Virus record (IMG/VR): IMGVR_UViG_3300015261_000002
Location: 1 to 64,000 of that record
Length of the DNA stretch: 64,000 nt
Reading direction: 5' to 3' (one strand)
Source of the DNA: a virus
Both the position numbers and the translations under genes were made by a program. Below are positions 35,409 to 45,744 of this stretch, piece by piece (position 1 is the first letter of the stretch; each line of letters begins with the position of its first letter). Below the pieces are notes generated by a model, which worked only from the letters and a program-made list of their open reading frames with translations, did no database searches and had not been told where the DNA came from.

Positions 35409-35435
35409 TTAAAAATTATCCCTTAGGAGTTAAAG
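35409..35435. promoter_or_regulatory. 27-base divergent intergenic region
   Basis: AT-rich spacer with AGGAG for the rightward gene and TTAAAAATTAT in the middle. Both very large genes must be transcribed from promoters here or inside each other's 5' ends. Confidence 0.35.
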
Positions 35436-38400
35436 ATGGCCGATGATTTCGATTCATGGGACGACGATCCCTTCGGTGGCGATCTAGACTTTGACGACGA
35501 TTTTGATAAACCCAAGGCAGGTTTTATCAGAAGCTTTGCTACGGGCTTTCTTTCGGGTGTCGTCGGTAAGACTGTGGGTGACACCGATGCCAGGGTCAAT
35601 ACCCTCAAAATGGTTTTGCCCAATACCTGGCTCGGGGCATTCAGTAACGTTGCTCAACTGAACCAGCGTCGCCGTGAGGTGATGGAGGAAATAAAGGGAG
35701 ATAGTTACCAAACGGTACAGGATCTCCAGTATCTCGCAAAAAGGGCCGGATCCAAACTGGGTAAAGGGGGTCCTAATAAAATCTCCGATCAACTGATGAA
35801 GTTCAGTGGTCACGATTTTTCGGACTGGGAAAAGACCGACTTTACTGACGGCGACAGCGCCCCTCGCATGGAGGGAACGTCAGACAGTGAGATCAAAACG
35901 GTACTCGAAGCAAGCGAAGCAAATTCGCTGCTAGAACGAGAAACCATGGAAACCATTGCAGACCGTACGATGAGTATGATGTCTGAAGTGGGTGGTCGAA
36001 CCATTGGTGGTATCAACACACTTAACCGTGCGATGGTACGTAACAACCAGCTCATGGAACAGTTGGTCGACTATCAGCGTCGTGTGCAGGCTCGTCATGA
36101 TGCCATGCAGCTGAACGTCATGACCCGGATGTACCTGACAAACGCGAAGTACTACAAGTTCCAGGAAGCCGCCCAACACCGCGTTATCAGTGAACTGAAA
36201 AGCATCCGTGAATTCTCGAAAATGTCGGACTATGAGAAAACCTCTCACAGCCAGGCAATTCGTAAAGAGATCCGGTCGCAGTTCTTCAGTACCGTCCGTA
36301 GCAAGTTTGGCGGTATCTCTGAGTTCATTAACGACAAGTTCGGTAAGGATGCACGGGGCGAGACGATCGGGGCTGTCAGCGACGTTGTAGGCTCTGTACG
36401 GATGGCTGCTGAAATGACTGAGGGGATGACCCTCAATCTCGGCGACATCGCAGGTAATGCGGCAGCAGGTCTGTTTATCAGTCAGCTGCCTCGGTTGCTG
36501 AAAAGCGGTCGTGCTCGTGAGTACCTGGCCAAGTTCAAAAAGAACTATCCGAAACAAGCGAAGTGGGCAGAAGACGCCTATAAGCGAATGGAGGATCTCG
36601 GTAACGTTGCGACCTACACCACTGGCAATGCCACTGGGTTGGTTAACGCCATGCAGCGTCACTACAGCGGTGGCATGGATATCGAGGGTCATGAGGACTA
36701 CGAAGAGTACCTGGCGTCTCTGCCACCGGGTGCTAAGCCTACCCCGAAACTGGAGTGGGAAGTTCTCAACACACTGAAGAAGACGGCGAACAAAGGCCTG
36801 GGTGCGCTGTACAGCAACTCCTGGTCGAGCAGCGGTAGTCGTTACTCACTGACTAACCGTACGCTGGCTGACAGCTACGAGCAGTCTCAGTGGACCCGTC
36901 GCAGTGACCGTACCCTGAACGAAATCATTCCGCAGTGGCTCAGCCAGATTCACCTGTCGTTGGAAAAACAACGTACCGGTGATGACCGCATGAAGGCCAT
37001 GTCGTATGACTACGTAAAGGCTCGGTTCGTTTCGCACGACCAGAAAGTCAACAACGTTGTCAACAAGGTCATTGACCGTAACAGTTTCAGTTCGGTGGCT
37101 CAATCGTCGAACAACATCACAGACACAATTGACCAGCTGGGTTTGGGTGCGCTCAGTCCAGAGGCTAAACGTGCGCTGTCGATGGAACTGATCATGGGCA
37201 GCGATAAGGAAGAGGCGTTTACGCCTTGGAACTTCCTGAAGCTGGATCAGCACGCCAACGTGCCTCCAAAGATCGCCGCAGAAATCCGTCGGGCGATGAA
37301 GGCTGCTTTCGACATCACGGATAAACACATCAACGACTTTGAAACAGGCACCGATGCTGACCGCATCAAGATGGCGAGTTACCTGCCAACTGAAAAGGCC
37401 CGTAAGAACGTCGTGGGTGTGGCAGACGCTGTTAAAAGCCTCGGTAACCTGGTTCCGGACATCGCGGCACAGTTGGACATCCATAAAGGCACCGGCAGTT
37501 ATGACGCCTTGAAGGAAGCGGGGTTGATTGTCACGGATGAGTATAACCGTGATGACATCAACATGGATATGATTAAGCAGGCCCTGGCCTCTTACATCGC
37601 TGATCCAAACCGTCGCAATACAAGCATCCCTGATCGTGCGCCTCTCCCAACGCGTCCTGGGAGCTTTGGTGGGTTCCCTTACACTGTGCCGAACTTCGGC
37701 AACAGAACGCCTGTAATCCCCACTGAGGAGTCTTCAGAGGGCATTAAGGTACAGGGGATGGACAAGCTGACTGAGTCGCTGGCCAGTATGGGCGATTTGA
37801 AGGCAGCGATGCACAACATGGGTCCGAGCAACCCTCTGGGTCAGCTGCTGGACTTGGACCCGATGAACCGTGGGATGACGTCACTGAACGAGCAGGTTAA
37901 GCGTTTGGTAGAAATGGGGGCAGAGCGTAACGACCTCCTGACGCGCATCCTCAATAACCAACCCATGCGAAGCGCCGACTTAAACAATGCTGACACCCAA
38001 CGAGACATTGCGGCTGGTAAACGGTCGATCATCGATCGCTTGAAAGCAACAAACTTGAAGGACATGTTTAACAAGGGCGTGGGTAAACTGTTGGATGCAG
38101 AACCGCTGGTCCTGGGGGGTCTGTTGGGTGGTCTTGCCACCTACGCCTTCCACGACCCTAAAGCAGCTGCCTTGATCGGCGGTGGAGCTGCGGCTGCATT
38201 GGCGTACAACAAGTTCCGCACTATGGCCATGGTCAAGGCCGCCAAGGACAACGAAGACCTCTACGAGGAAGGTAACCCGGATGTTCCTATCCTGGAAGCC
38301 TGGAAGTTGGCTCGGGGCGATTACCTCGACATGACCACCGGCTATATCCTCAGTACCTGGGAAGGTATCAAGGGTAGCGTTAAAGACATCACCAGTGGCG

Positions 38401-41400
38401 TTATCATTGGTGCTCGTCGTCTGTCGGCAAAACTCTTTACAGCTGAGAACAAGGAAGTACTGCTCAGCGGTTTGAGTCGTATGCGAGATCTTACTCTTCG
38501 TGCATTCCGTTGGGCTGATCCATTTGGCCGTGCGGTAGCGTTGAAGGACAAGGTCGTTAATCGTTTCCACCAGATGGACGTTTACAAGGAGGGCGAAAAG
38601 ACTCCGGTGTTGGTAGGCAAGCGCTTTGCTACTGGCGAGTACTGGAAACGTGGTGAGAACGGTGAAGCAGTACAGCTGACAGGCTGGCATGAGATCGACG
38701 GTCCTGTTTACGATAAGGACGGCGAGATCATCATTACCCAAGAGGAATACGACCGCGGTCTGAAAACCTCGATGGGTGTGAGCATCAACAAGCTGGGGAT
38801 GGCCGGTAAGCGTTTCGGTGCTCTGACCATGGACCTGTTCAACAAAGCACGGGCAAAAGCAGCCCCTGCCTTTGGTAAGGCCAAGGATGCCACCACAAAG
38901 GCCTTTAAAGCCGATTACAGCCCGATCGTCAACTCGGTCGACCGTATCTACCACTTGCTGCTGAAGCACTGGGGTTACGCCGAGGAGAAACCTTCCAACG
39001 AAGGATCGGTTCCAGTCGGTGATGAGGAAGTTAACGTCCCTATCACTAACGTCAAGCCTCCAAAGCTGAAGGTGAAGTTGAAGTTGAAGGCTACGGCCTA
39101 CGACAAGAAGCCTGTCGGTCCGCTTGATCGTCTGGAGATTCCAAAGGCTGCTCAGCAAGCTGAAGTGAGCCCTGAGGAACTGGCCCGTCGCGAGGAAGAA
39201 GAGCGTGGCGGTAAAGCGGGTGCGTACGGTTCTGTGGATGAGGAAATCAAGAAGCGCATTCGTGAGCAACTTGGTGAACAGCCAGAACAGGACGTACGTC
39301 TGAACTCTCGTGCTGACAAGATGGCGAAGGCTAAGGCTAAGAAGGACGAAGACGCTAAGGATGCCTTGATCAAGATGAGCAAGGGCTTTGGCTTCTTTGG
39401 TGGTGGGGACAAGAAAGACAAGAAGGAAAGCGGCGGTATCTTTGGCATGTTGAAAGACGGCTTGGGTGCAATCGCAGGTGGTATCTTCGGCTTGACTAAG
39501 TTCTTTACCGGTTCTTGGTTTAACAGCTTTAAAACGCTCGGTACGTTTGCGAGCATTGGCATCAAGACCTTGCCGTTTATTGCGACGGGTATCGCTGCAA
39601 TGGCTAAGGGTCTCTTGGCTCTGGCTCGTGGTGAAGGCCTGGCGGGTGCCGGTGGGGATGCCTTGGATCACCTCCGTGGTAAGAAGCGCACCAAGGCTGA
39701 ACGCGACAAGATCCGTGCCCGTCGTAAAGCCCCACGCGGCCGTGTTATGAACGGCGGCATGAAAGTGGGTGCAGGCCTGGCACTGGGCTTGGGTGTTGAT
39801 GCGCTTGTGAACTCTGGCTTCATCGATGAAGGTGGAGCACTGGAGCACATTGGCGATATCGCTTCTACTGCAACGACGGTAGTGGGGACGTACCAGATGG
39901 CTGCTGGTGTCGCTGCGGCGGCAGGAGTGGACATTGGTGTCGGTGCGTTGGCAGCAGGTGCAGGGACCGCGGCTTCGGCTGCTTGGGGTCTGGCTGCTCC
40001 GTTGCTCTTTAACCCTGTCACTCTCGGTGTCTTGGCAGTTGGTGCAATCGGCTACGGCATTTATCGTTACGTGAAACGCGGTTCGGGTAAGCAGTACGAA
40101 CTCCGCATGACACAATACGGTGTGTCGGATCCTGATAGCGATCTGGCGAAGAAGATTCTCCAGGTGGAAGAGAAGCTGAAGGACTTCGTGGTTATTGGTA
40201 ATGGCAAGGCATCGCTGTCTAAGGATGCGCCGTTGCAAGAAGTACTCCAGGCTTTCATTCCGAACGCCAATGACAAGACTCAAATCGGCAGCGTATTCAG
40301 CTGGTTCAACGGACGTTTCAAACCTGTCTTCATGACCTACATGGCTTGCTTGGATGTCATCAAGTTGAAGTCGCTGAAGGAATATGACGACGCAGTTAGC
40401 CAAGACGTCTACAAGGTGGCGAAGCAAGTCCACCAGACCCTCGGCTCAGTGATGCCGTTCCCGTACTCGATTGTGGCTAAGATCGATCCGGAGACACCGC
40501 TGCTGGGTGAGAAGGCAACTGTGGTCCGTTGCAACAACTTGCTCGATGAGCTGAAGCAATACATCGATCGTAAAACCGATGCACCGGCTGATACCGATGT
40601 GATCAAAACCCCTGAAAGTGTGGCGATGCTTCAGAAGGAGCAAGCAACTCTCCAGGAGAAACTGAACGGACCAATGAGTGCGTTTGGTAGTGGTAGCGAA
40701 CGCATCCAAAACGTCGACGCAGCGAAGAAGCGCCTCAATGAAGTGAATACTCAGCTGTCTCAGTTGAATACAAGCTACAAGGTGTCTGCGGTTGCGGCCC
40801 AGGTCTTTGTCAAGGACTTGTTGCCTGATAACCGTCCGGTGGATATGCTCACCGGTATTCGTCTGGCGTGCTACGGTAACGATCTGGACTTGACCTGGCG
40901 TGTGGAAGCCGTTCTGAAACTGGAACGCTACTGCGAATCCCTGATGGTGGTTTCTGAAGGGGGTGCTCAGTTCAAAGGTCAAGTGGGTGACATGTTTGGC
41001 ATCTTTAAGGAAGCCTTCCGTCTTGACGCAGGGGATGCAGACAACTGGTGCCGGTGGTTCAAGGACCGCTTTATGCCGGTGCTCATCAACTACTTCAACC
41101 TCATGCAGAATTACCGTCGTGGTAATCCAGGCGTGGTGTGGAGGAGCCTGTCGGTTACCGCACGTTACGAGATTGCCCGAGGGCTGGTAGAGACAAAGGT
41201 AGAACCGGGACGTGGTCTGTTGGTACCGATCTGGGTCGTCAGGGCTTCGCCGTTTAAGGACTCGGTATCTCCGGGTAAACCAGACCGGGTTGACCGGATG
41301 CTGGATATCTTGGGGCAAGCCAGTACAACGGCTAAGCTGCGGGATCCTGAAAAGGAAGCCGGTAAAACGAGTACAAGTGCCTGGGCTAAAGAAATCTCCC

Positions 41401-43445
41401 CTCGCAAGGTGGGTGGTGACTTTACAACGAAGCGCGCAAACATCGATGATGTGAGCACGGCTAGAAATAGTCGCGACGTTGGCTTGGGTGGGCAATACGG
41501 TACGAGCACCAGTCGTGGTTCGGGGACTGGCAACACCTTTAACCTGGGCGGTGCTTATCAGACCCCAGGTAACTCCTACGGCTACCAACCGCTTACCGGT
41601 GACAGCGATACCAGTCACTTGGATCTGAGCGGTGTTCAGGCGGCCGATGGTAAGGACAACGGTGTTAAAGTTCCTAAGCAGTTGGCAGAGCAGCTCATCA
41701 TTCGCGAGATGTTGAAACAAGGCTTCACTGACCCTCGCGCTATTGCTGAGATGTTGGCGCTCACCAACTACGAGACTGGAGGTTTTGGTCGTACCGTAGA
41801 AAACATGAACTACACCACTCCTGAAAACCTGATGAAGACCTTCCGTGAGGTCACTAGTCTGGCACAGGCGCGAGCGCTTATTGCGGCTGGCCCTGTGGCT
41901 ATTGCCAACACTGTTTACGGTGGCGGTAAAGGTCAGTCGTTGGGCAACGTTGCTCCAGGGGATGGTTGGAAGTATCGTGGTCGTGGCTTGGTGCAACTGA
42001 CGGGTCGGGCTCAGTACGCTCGCATTGGACAACAACTGGGCATTGACCTGGTGAACAATCCGGAGCTGGCGTCGAACGATCCAAACGTTATGGCGGCGAT
42101 TGCGGTTAACTTCTACAAAAACAACAAGCTCCTGCAAAGCATCACCCAGGACGGTAACTTTGGTCGTGCAGCCACCGGTTTGAATGGTGGTAATGAACTG
42201 CCGGGTATGCCGAAGCGATTCCAGCTCTACACGCAGTACCTGCAACAGCTGACCAGCGGACAGTTAAAAGCTGACGACAAGGCGGCTCAGGGTACTAACG
42301 TCTCACCTGCAATGGGTGCTGGCGGCATGTACGGCAGTAATCCAGCCCCAACCATCGGTGGTGGTAACACACCTCAGATCGGTGCGGCTCCGGGTGGTGG
42401 CTCTCGTAACGCAGCGGCTTACGCAACACCTCCAAGCCTGATGTCTCCAGGTGGCGGTGGCGGGGATTACAGCGGCAACTACGGGAATGGTGGCGGTGGC
42501 GAACCAGGCTCTCTGGTTGGTGGCGGTGCGGGTATTAACTCGAGTGGATTGCGTCTTAAGTCAGGAGAGGCCATTGCGGGCGGTAACGCTCACCCTGGTA
42601 TTGTCCGTCTGGCTCAACTGATCCAGAGTCAAGTTCCAAACTTCCGTTACTTCTCTGCGCTGAATGATGCGTACCACCAACGTGCCAAGCCTAACTCCAA
42701 GCATGCTCAGGGGTTGGCGCTGGACTTTACGTTGACGAATGGTGTAAGTGGCAGTGAACAAGGGATGTCCGTTGTTAACACCATCATGCGTCAAGCCAAC
42801 ATGGGACCGCAGGATTATCTGTTGCTGAACGAGTACAAGAAAGCCTCGGCAGGAGCCACCGGCGGACACGTACACTTTGGGTTCAAAACCAAAGAAGCAG
42901 CCGATAAGTTTGCACAAGCAGCTGGTGCTAGTCAGCCAGCCGGTCAGGATACAACAGCGGGTGGTACGGTACAAGCCAAAGATCAGCAGTACGATCCAGG
43001 TCAAATGCCGTCTACTCCGCCAGATACGACGGCCGTTCCAACTCCGGCAATGAGGAGCAACGCTCAAGCGCCTGGCGCGAGCGCTCCGGTTACTCCGGGT
43101 GCGGGTGGGGGAGCAATCCCTGGTCCGTACACCAATCTTCCGTTGCCGGGAGCTGGCGGTACTACAAGTGACCCGAACGGTCCTGTGTCTGAGCCTGGTG
43201 CACCAACCCAGGCGAGCAAACAGCCACTGCCTGAAGGTTACGGTAAACCCGCGCCTAAACAGCAAGCCAACAGTCAGCAGCCTGTACCCGCTGACCCAGG
43301 TGGCTTGATGGAGAAACTGACCACTGTTGTAGGCGAAGGCACCAGTAAGCAGGACGACACCAATAGCCTGCTGAAAGTTATCGCTGAAACCTTGGCGAAG
43401 ATCGAGTCTAACTCGAAGCCTGCTCCAAGTAGCGTTAACATTTGA
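35436..43445 (+). CDS. Giant tail-associated peptidoglycan hydrolase (phiKZ gp181 / EL gp183-like)
   Basis: 2669 aa. N-terminal ~2050 residues: long helical and Ala/Gly-rich hydrophobic stretches (~1310-1560), suited to a tape-measure or tail-tip protein. Then two lytic domains. First, a GH19 muramidase/chitinase-type domain (~2076-2273) with E2113 in NYETGGF and YRGRGLVQLTG (2180 on). Second, an M15-type D-Ala-D-Ala peptidase domain (~2376-2490) with H2423, D2430 and GGHVHFGF (H2478, H2480). Gly/Pro/Ser-rich linkers (2280-2370, 2490-2640) separate them. It presumably cuts the wall locally during DNA entry. Divergent from the beta' gene as gp181 is from gp180. Confidence 0.9.
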   Translation: MADDFDSWDDDPFGGDLDFDDDFDKPKAGFIRSFATGFLSGVVGKTVGDTDARVNTLKMVLPNTWLGAFSNVAQLNQRRREVMEEIKGDSYQTVQDLQYLAKRAGSKLGKGGPNKISDQLMKFSGHDFSDWEKTDFTDGDSAPRMEGTSDSEIKTVLEASEANSLLERETMETIADRTMSMMSEVGGRTIGGINTLNRAMVRNNQLMEQLVDYQRRVQARHDAMQLNVMTRMYLTNAKYYKFQEAAQHRVISELKSIREFSKMSDYEKTSHSQAIRKEIRSQFFSTVRSKFGGISEFINDKFGKDARGETIGAVSDVVGSVRMAAEMTEGMTLNLGDIAGNAAAGLFISQLPRLLKSGRAREYLAKFKKNYPKQAKWAEDAYKRMEDLGNVATYTTGNATGLVNAMQRHYSGGMDIEGHEDYEEYLASLPPGAKPTPKLEWEVLNTLKKTANKGLGALYSNSWSSSGSRYSLTNRTLADSYEQSQWTRRSDRTLNEIIPQWLSQIHLSLEKQRTGDDRMKAMSYDYVKARFVSHDQKVNNVVNKVIDRNSFSSVAQSSNNITDTIDQLGLGALSPEAKRALSMELIMGSDKEEAFTPWNFLKLDQHANVPPKIAAEIRRAMKAAFDITDKHINDFETGTDADRIKMASYLPTEKARKNVVGVADAVKSLGNLVPDIAAQLDIHKGTGSYDALKEAGLIVTDEYNRDDINMDMIKQALASYIADPNRRNTSIPDRAPLPTRPGSFGGFPYTVPNFGNRTPVIPTEESSEGIKVQGMDKLTESLASMGDLKAAMHNMGPSNPLGQLLDLDPMNRGMTSLNEQVKRLVEMGAERNDLLTRILNNQPMRSADLNNADTQRDIAAGKRSIIDRLKATNLKDMFNKGVGKLLDAEPLVLGGLLGGLATYAFHDPKAAALIGGGAAAALAYNKFRTMAMVKAAKDNEDLYEEGNPDVPILEAWKLARGDYLDMTTGYILSTWEGIKGSVKDITSGVIIGARRLSAKLFTAENKEVLLSGLSRMRDLTLRAFRWADPFGRAVALKDKVVNRFHQMDVYKEGEKTPVLVGKRFATGEYWKRGENGEAVQLTGWHEIDGPVYDKDGEIIITQEEYDRGLKTSMGVSINKLGMAGKRFGALTMDLFNKARAKAAPAFGKAKDATTKAFKADYSPIVNSVDRIYHLLLKHWGYAEEKPSNEGSVPVGDEEVNVPITNVKPPKLKVKLKLKATAYDKKPVGPLDRLEIPKAAQQAEVSPEELARREEEERGGKAGAYGSVDEEIKKRIREQLGEQPEQDVRLNSRADKMAKAKAKKDEDAKDALIKMSKGFGFFGGGDKKDKKESGGIFGMLKDGLGAIAGGIFGLTKFFTGSWFNSFKTLGTFASIGIKTLPFIATGIAAMAKGLLALARGEGLAGAGGDALDHLRGKKRTKAERDKIRARRKAPRGRVMNGGMKVGAGLALGLGVDALVNSGFIDEGGALEHIGDIASTATTVVGTYQMAAGVAAAAGVDIGVGALAAGAGTAASAAWGLAAPLLFNPVTLGVLAVGAIGYGIYRYVKRGSGKQYELRMTQYGVSDPDSDLAKKILQVEEKLKDFVVIGNGKASLSKDAPLQEVLQAFIPNANDKTQIGSVFSWFNGRFKPVFMTYMACLDVIKLKSLKEYDDAVSQDVYKVAKQVHQTLGSVMPFPYSIVAKIDPETPLLGEKATVVRCNNLLDELKQYIDRKTDAPADTDVIKTPESVAMLQKEQATLQEKLNGPMSAFGSGSERIQNVDAAKKRLNEVNTQLSQLNTSYKVSAVAAQVFVKDLLPDNRPVDMLTGIRLACYGNDLDLTWRVEAVLKLERYCESLMVVSEGGAQFKGQVGDMFGIFKEAFRLDAGDADNWCRWFKDRFMPVLINYFNLMQNYRRGNPGVVWRSLSVTARYEIARGLVETKVEPGRGLLVPIWVVRASPFKDSVSPGKPDRVDRMLDILGQASTTAKLRDPEKEAGKTSTSAWAKEISPRKVGGDFTTKRANIDDVSTARNSRDVGLGGQYGTSTSRGSGTGNTFNLGGAYQTPGNSYGYQPLTGDSDTSHLDLSGVQAADGKDNGVKVPKQLAEQLIIREMLKQGFTDPRAIAEMLALTNYETGGFGRTVENMNYTTPENLMKTFREVTSLAQARALIAAGPVAIANTVYGGGKGQSLGNVAPGDGWKYRGRGLVQLTGRAQYARIGQQLGIDLVNNPELASNDPNVMAAIAVNFYKNNKLLQSITQDGNFGRAATGLNGGNELPGMPKRFQLYTQYLQQLTSGQLKADDKAAQGTNVSPAMGAGGMYGSNPAPTIGGGNTPQIGAAPGGGSRNAAAYATPPSLMSPGGGGGDYSGNYGNGGGGEPGSLVGGGAGINSSGLRLKSGEAIAGGNAHPGIVRLAQLIQSQVPNFRYFSALNDAYHQRAKPNSKHAQGLALDFTLTNGVSGSEQGMSVVNTIMRQANMGPQDYLLLNEYKKASAGATGGHVHFGFKTKEAADKFAQAAGASQPAGQDTTAGGTVQAKDQQYDPGQMPSTPPDTTAVPTPAMRSNAQAPGASAPVTPGAGGGAIPGPYTNLPLPGAGGTTSDPNGPVSEPGAPTQASKQPLPEGYGKPAPKQQANSQQPVPADPGGLMEKLTTVVGEGTSKQDDTNSLLKVIAETLAKIESNSKPAPSSVNI

Positions 43446-43452
43446 CTGTATG

Positions 43453-43476
43453 GGAGGTGGGGTCACACCCACCTCC
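43453..43476 (+). terminator. Intrinsic terminator after the giant gene
   Basis: Stem GGAGGTGGG/CCCACCTCC, 6-base loop, followed by TCTTTTTTCTTTTC. Only 34 bases before the next rightward gene, so it may attenuate rather than isolate it. Confidence 0.85.
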
Positions 43477-43509
43477 TCTTTTTTCTTTTCACCCACCAGG
43501 TATTTATCA

Positions 43510-45684
43510 ATGGCCGTAACAATTCGAGACAGGGACATTATCACCAAGTCGTTCCGTCTATTGACCCGTGGCGTACAACCCAGTGACCTGCTTCAACAAA
43601 TGGACTGGGATCGTTACTTCAACGTGTTCAGTAGTGCGACGGGTGACAACCGTTACGTTAACCCGATTCCACAATGCAGTCCCGCTACCGATCCTCGCTA
43701 CAGCCGTTTCCTCAACTCCTCTGAGGGCGGCATGGGTAGCATGTACAAAGAGGTGTACGAGAATAACGTCACCCTCTTGACCCTGACACCAAGCGTCCCT
43801 CAGTTTGCAGGACTGCTCAGCTTTATCACGAACATGTTCAGCCCTACTGCTGCGATCATTGCTAACAAAGGTCGTGCCCCCGGTACAGCGTTCTACATGG
43901 GTCAGGCGGCTACCGCTATTGCCTTCTGGCCAATGCAGCTTATCAGTATCAGTATTCAGTTCTTGGCCTTCCTGACCGATGCGCCTAAGAACAACTTCTG
44001 GACCTGTAAGCCTGCAATGGGTGCTTACACCATGGCAGCGACGGGCATCATGAACGACCTCATGGTTAAGCTGGGTTACATCGACCCGGTACTGCCTAAG
44101 CGTAACCAGGAACAAACGGATACCCTTTACGGACGTCCTGCTGATTACGACAACAGCAAAGCGGTTCAAGACCTCAGCTTGTTGATGCCGGACGTGATTA
44201 ACGCCGACGGTACACTCGACCTGATGCGTCTCATCATGAAGGGTACTCGTAAACACCGGGTGATGCTGAATAAGCTCGCTGCGATGGATAACGAGGCACT
44301 GACCACTCCTGATGAGAAACTGAGCCGCGCACAACAGCTCATGGAAGAGGTCACGTTTGATGACACTGTCTGGGCAGGTGATCCTACTCAAGAGTTTATT
44401 GAGAAGGAGATGAACTCGGTTGGCAAGTACCGTGGTGACGATGAAGGCAAGTTCGTTGAGCAGGACAGTGCGTACGCAAACGAAAGTGCTTATTCGAACA
44501 TCAACAACGCTGACCAAGGTTTGGCTTCCTTCGGGGTAGACCAGTCCAGTGCAGCGAATGGCGGGGCGGGCTCAAGCGCTGGGATGGAACCTTCCAGTCA
44601 GGGTGCTCCAGGTGCTACACCAGGTATTAACCCTAACCAACAATCCAATCGTCCTCAACCGGCTTCTTTGCAGACAGGTGGTAGCGCAGCGTTCGCTAAC
44701 GGGCAAACCATCTCGTACGAAGACAACCCGAATGACCGTACCTGGGCAGGCGATGTGGCCGACCTTGTACAGACGGCCTTCTCGGGTGGTCTCGATGCGA
44801 TCACGTTCCGGGTGGATGGTGCAGTAGGTCCTGTGACCGACAGCTTCTCGAACAGTCACTCTCCTTCTCCAATGGCGGAGAAGTTCAACTCGGTTGTTAA
44901 AGCTGCCAACGACTTCCGCTTTGACGTGGCGGGTGGTGCAACCGGTATCGGTATTATCGACTCTGTTGTTAACACCATCAAGGAAGGTGCTATCGGTGCG
45001 CTGTCTGGGACAGTAATCGGTAACATCCCCCTGGCGTTGGTTAACAACAGCTCTGTGAAGATTGCAGACCACTGGGACGGTTCGACAACTAACCTGCACA
45101 AGGAAAGCTACTCGATCTACTCCCACTGCAACTACGCTCACCCGTATGAACAGATCATGAAGGTCTGGGTACTGCTGTCGTTGTTCCTCCCGATGGTGGC
45201 TCCAAACAGTGCGGGTGGTTCTACTTACACCTCGCCGTTTATGTTGAAGGCTTTCTGTAAGTCGCGTTCGATCATTCGTACCGGCATGATGGAATCCCTA
45301 ACCTTTACCCTCGGCAGCGGTGATGGCGGGTGGACAATTGACCGTAAGCCGTTGAACATCAAGATCGACTTCACTATTGTTGACCTTGAGCCGTTGATCA
45401 CTGTTCCAGTTGACCGCTCCTTGAGCCTGCTGGACTTGACCAACCCATCGCAGGTAGCCAACCGTCTGTTTAACGACGACACGGCGTGGAACAACTTTGC
45501 ATCCCGTTTGACCGGTGTGGATTACCTTGACACCGTCATGAAGTACGCACGTCTCAACCGTAACCTCACAGGTATCTCCCTTGATATGAAACAGAGCATC
45601 CGGGCTGACAACATTGCAGCCAAGGTGAACGACTCGATCATCGGTGACCTGTCGCGTATCTTTGTAAGACCTGTTGCACGATAA
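43510..45684 (+). CDS. Putative tail/baseplate structural protein
   Basis: 724 aa from ATG 43510; the frame extends to 43450 but that lies in the terminator. N-terminal domain, then an Asn/Gln/Gly/Ser-rich linker (~350-410), Ala/Gly-rich helices (~480-530) and a C-terminal domain with VWVLLSLFLPM...SPFMLKAFCK...GMMESLTFTLG...IKIDFTIVDLEPL, a pattern I associate with jumbo and T4-like baseplate or tail-hub proteins. Follows the giant lysin, consistent with tail function. Exact role not assigned. Confidence 0.8.
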   Translation: MAVTIRDRDIITKSFRLLTRGVQPSDLLQQMDWDRYFNVFSSATGDNRYVNPIPQCSPATDPRYSRFLNSSEGGMGSMYKEVYENNVTLLTLTPSVPQFAGLLSFITNMFSPTAAIIANKGRAPGTAFYMGQAATAIAFWPMQLISISIQFLAFLTDAPKNNFWTCKPAMGAYTMAATGIMNDLMVKLGYIDPVLPKRNQEQTDTLYGRPADYDNSKAVQDLSLLMPDVINADGTLDLMRLIMKGTRKHRVMLNKLAAMDNEALTTPDEKLSRAQQLMEEVTFDDTVWAGDPTQEFIEKEMNSVGKYRGDDEGKFVEQDSAYANESAYSNINNADQGLASFGVDQSSAANGGAGSSAGMEPSSQGAPGATPGINPNQQSNRPQPASLQTGGSAAFANGQTISYEDNPNDRTWAGDVADLVQTAFSGGLDAITFRVDGAVGPVTDSFSNSHSPSPMAEKFNSVVKAANDFRFDVAGGATGIGIIDSVVNTIKEGAIGALSGTVIGNIPLALVNNSSVKIADHWDGSTTNLHKESYSIYSHCNYAHPYEQIMKVWVLLSLFLPMVAPNSAGGSTYTSPFMLKAFCKSRSIIRTGMMESLTFTLGSGDGGWTIDRKPLNIKIDFTIVDLEPLITVPVDRSLSLLDLTNPSQVANRLFNDDTAWNNFASRLTGVDYLDTVMKYARLNRNLTGISLDMKQSIRADNIAAKVNDSIIGDLSRIFVRPVAR

Positions 45685-45698
45685 AAACTCAGTGGTAA

Positions 45699-45740
45699 CT
45701 ATAACCCCTCCTACCCCGCAAAGGGTAGGAGGGGTTATAG
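45699..45740. terminator. 18-bp bidirectional terminator
   Basis: Perfect stem CTATAACCCCTCCTACCC / complement, loop CGCAAA. Convergent genes on both sides. Differs from the 14643 hairpin by a compensatory G-C to A-T pair with the loop unchanged. Confidence 0.9.
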
Positions 45741-45744
45741 CGTT

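Noticed and set aside
37980-42245. Long leftward ORFs opposite the giant tail protein (817 and 599 codons)
   Set aside because: Antisense artefacts of codon bias; no start signals and Thr/Leu/Arg-rich nonsense composition.
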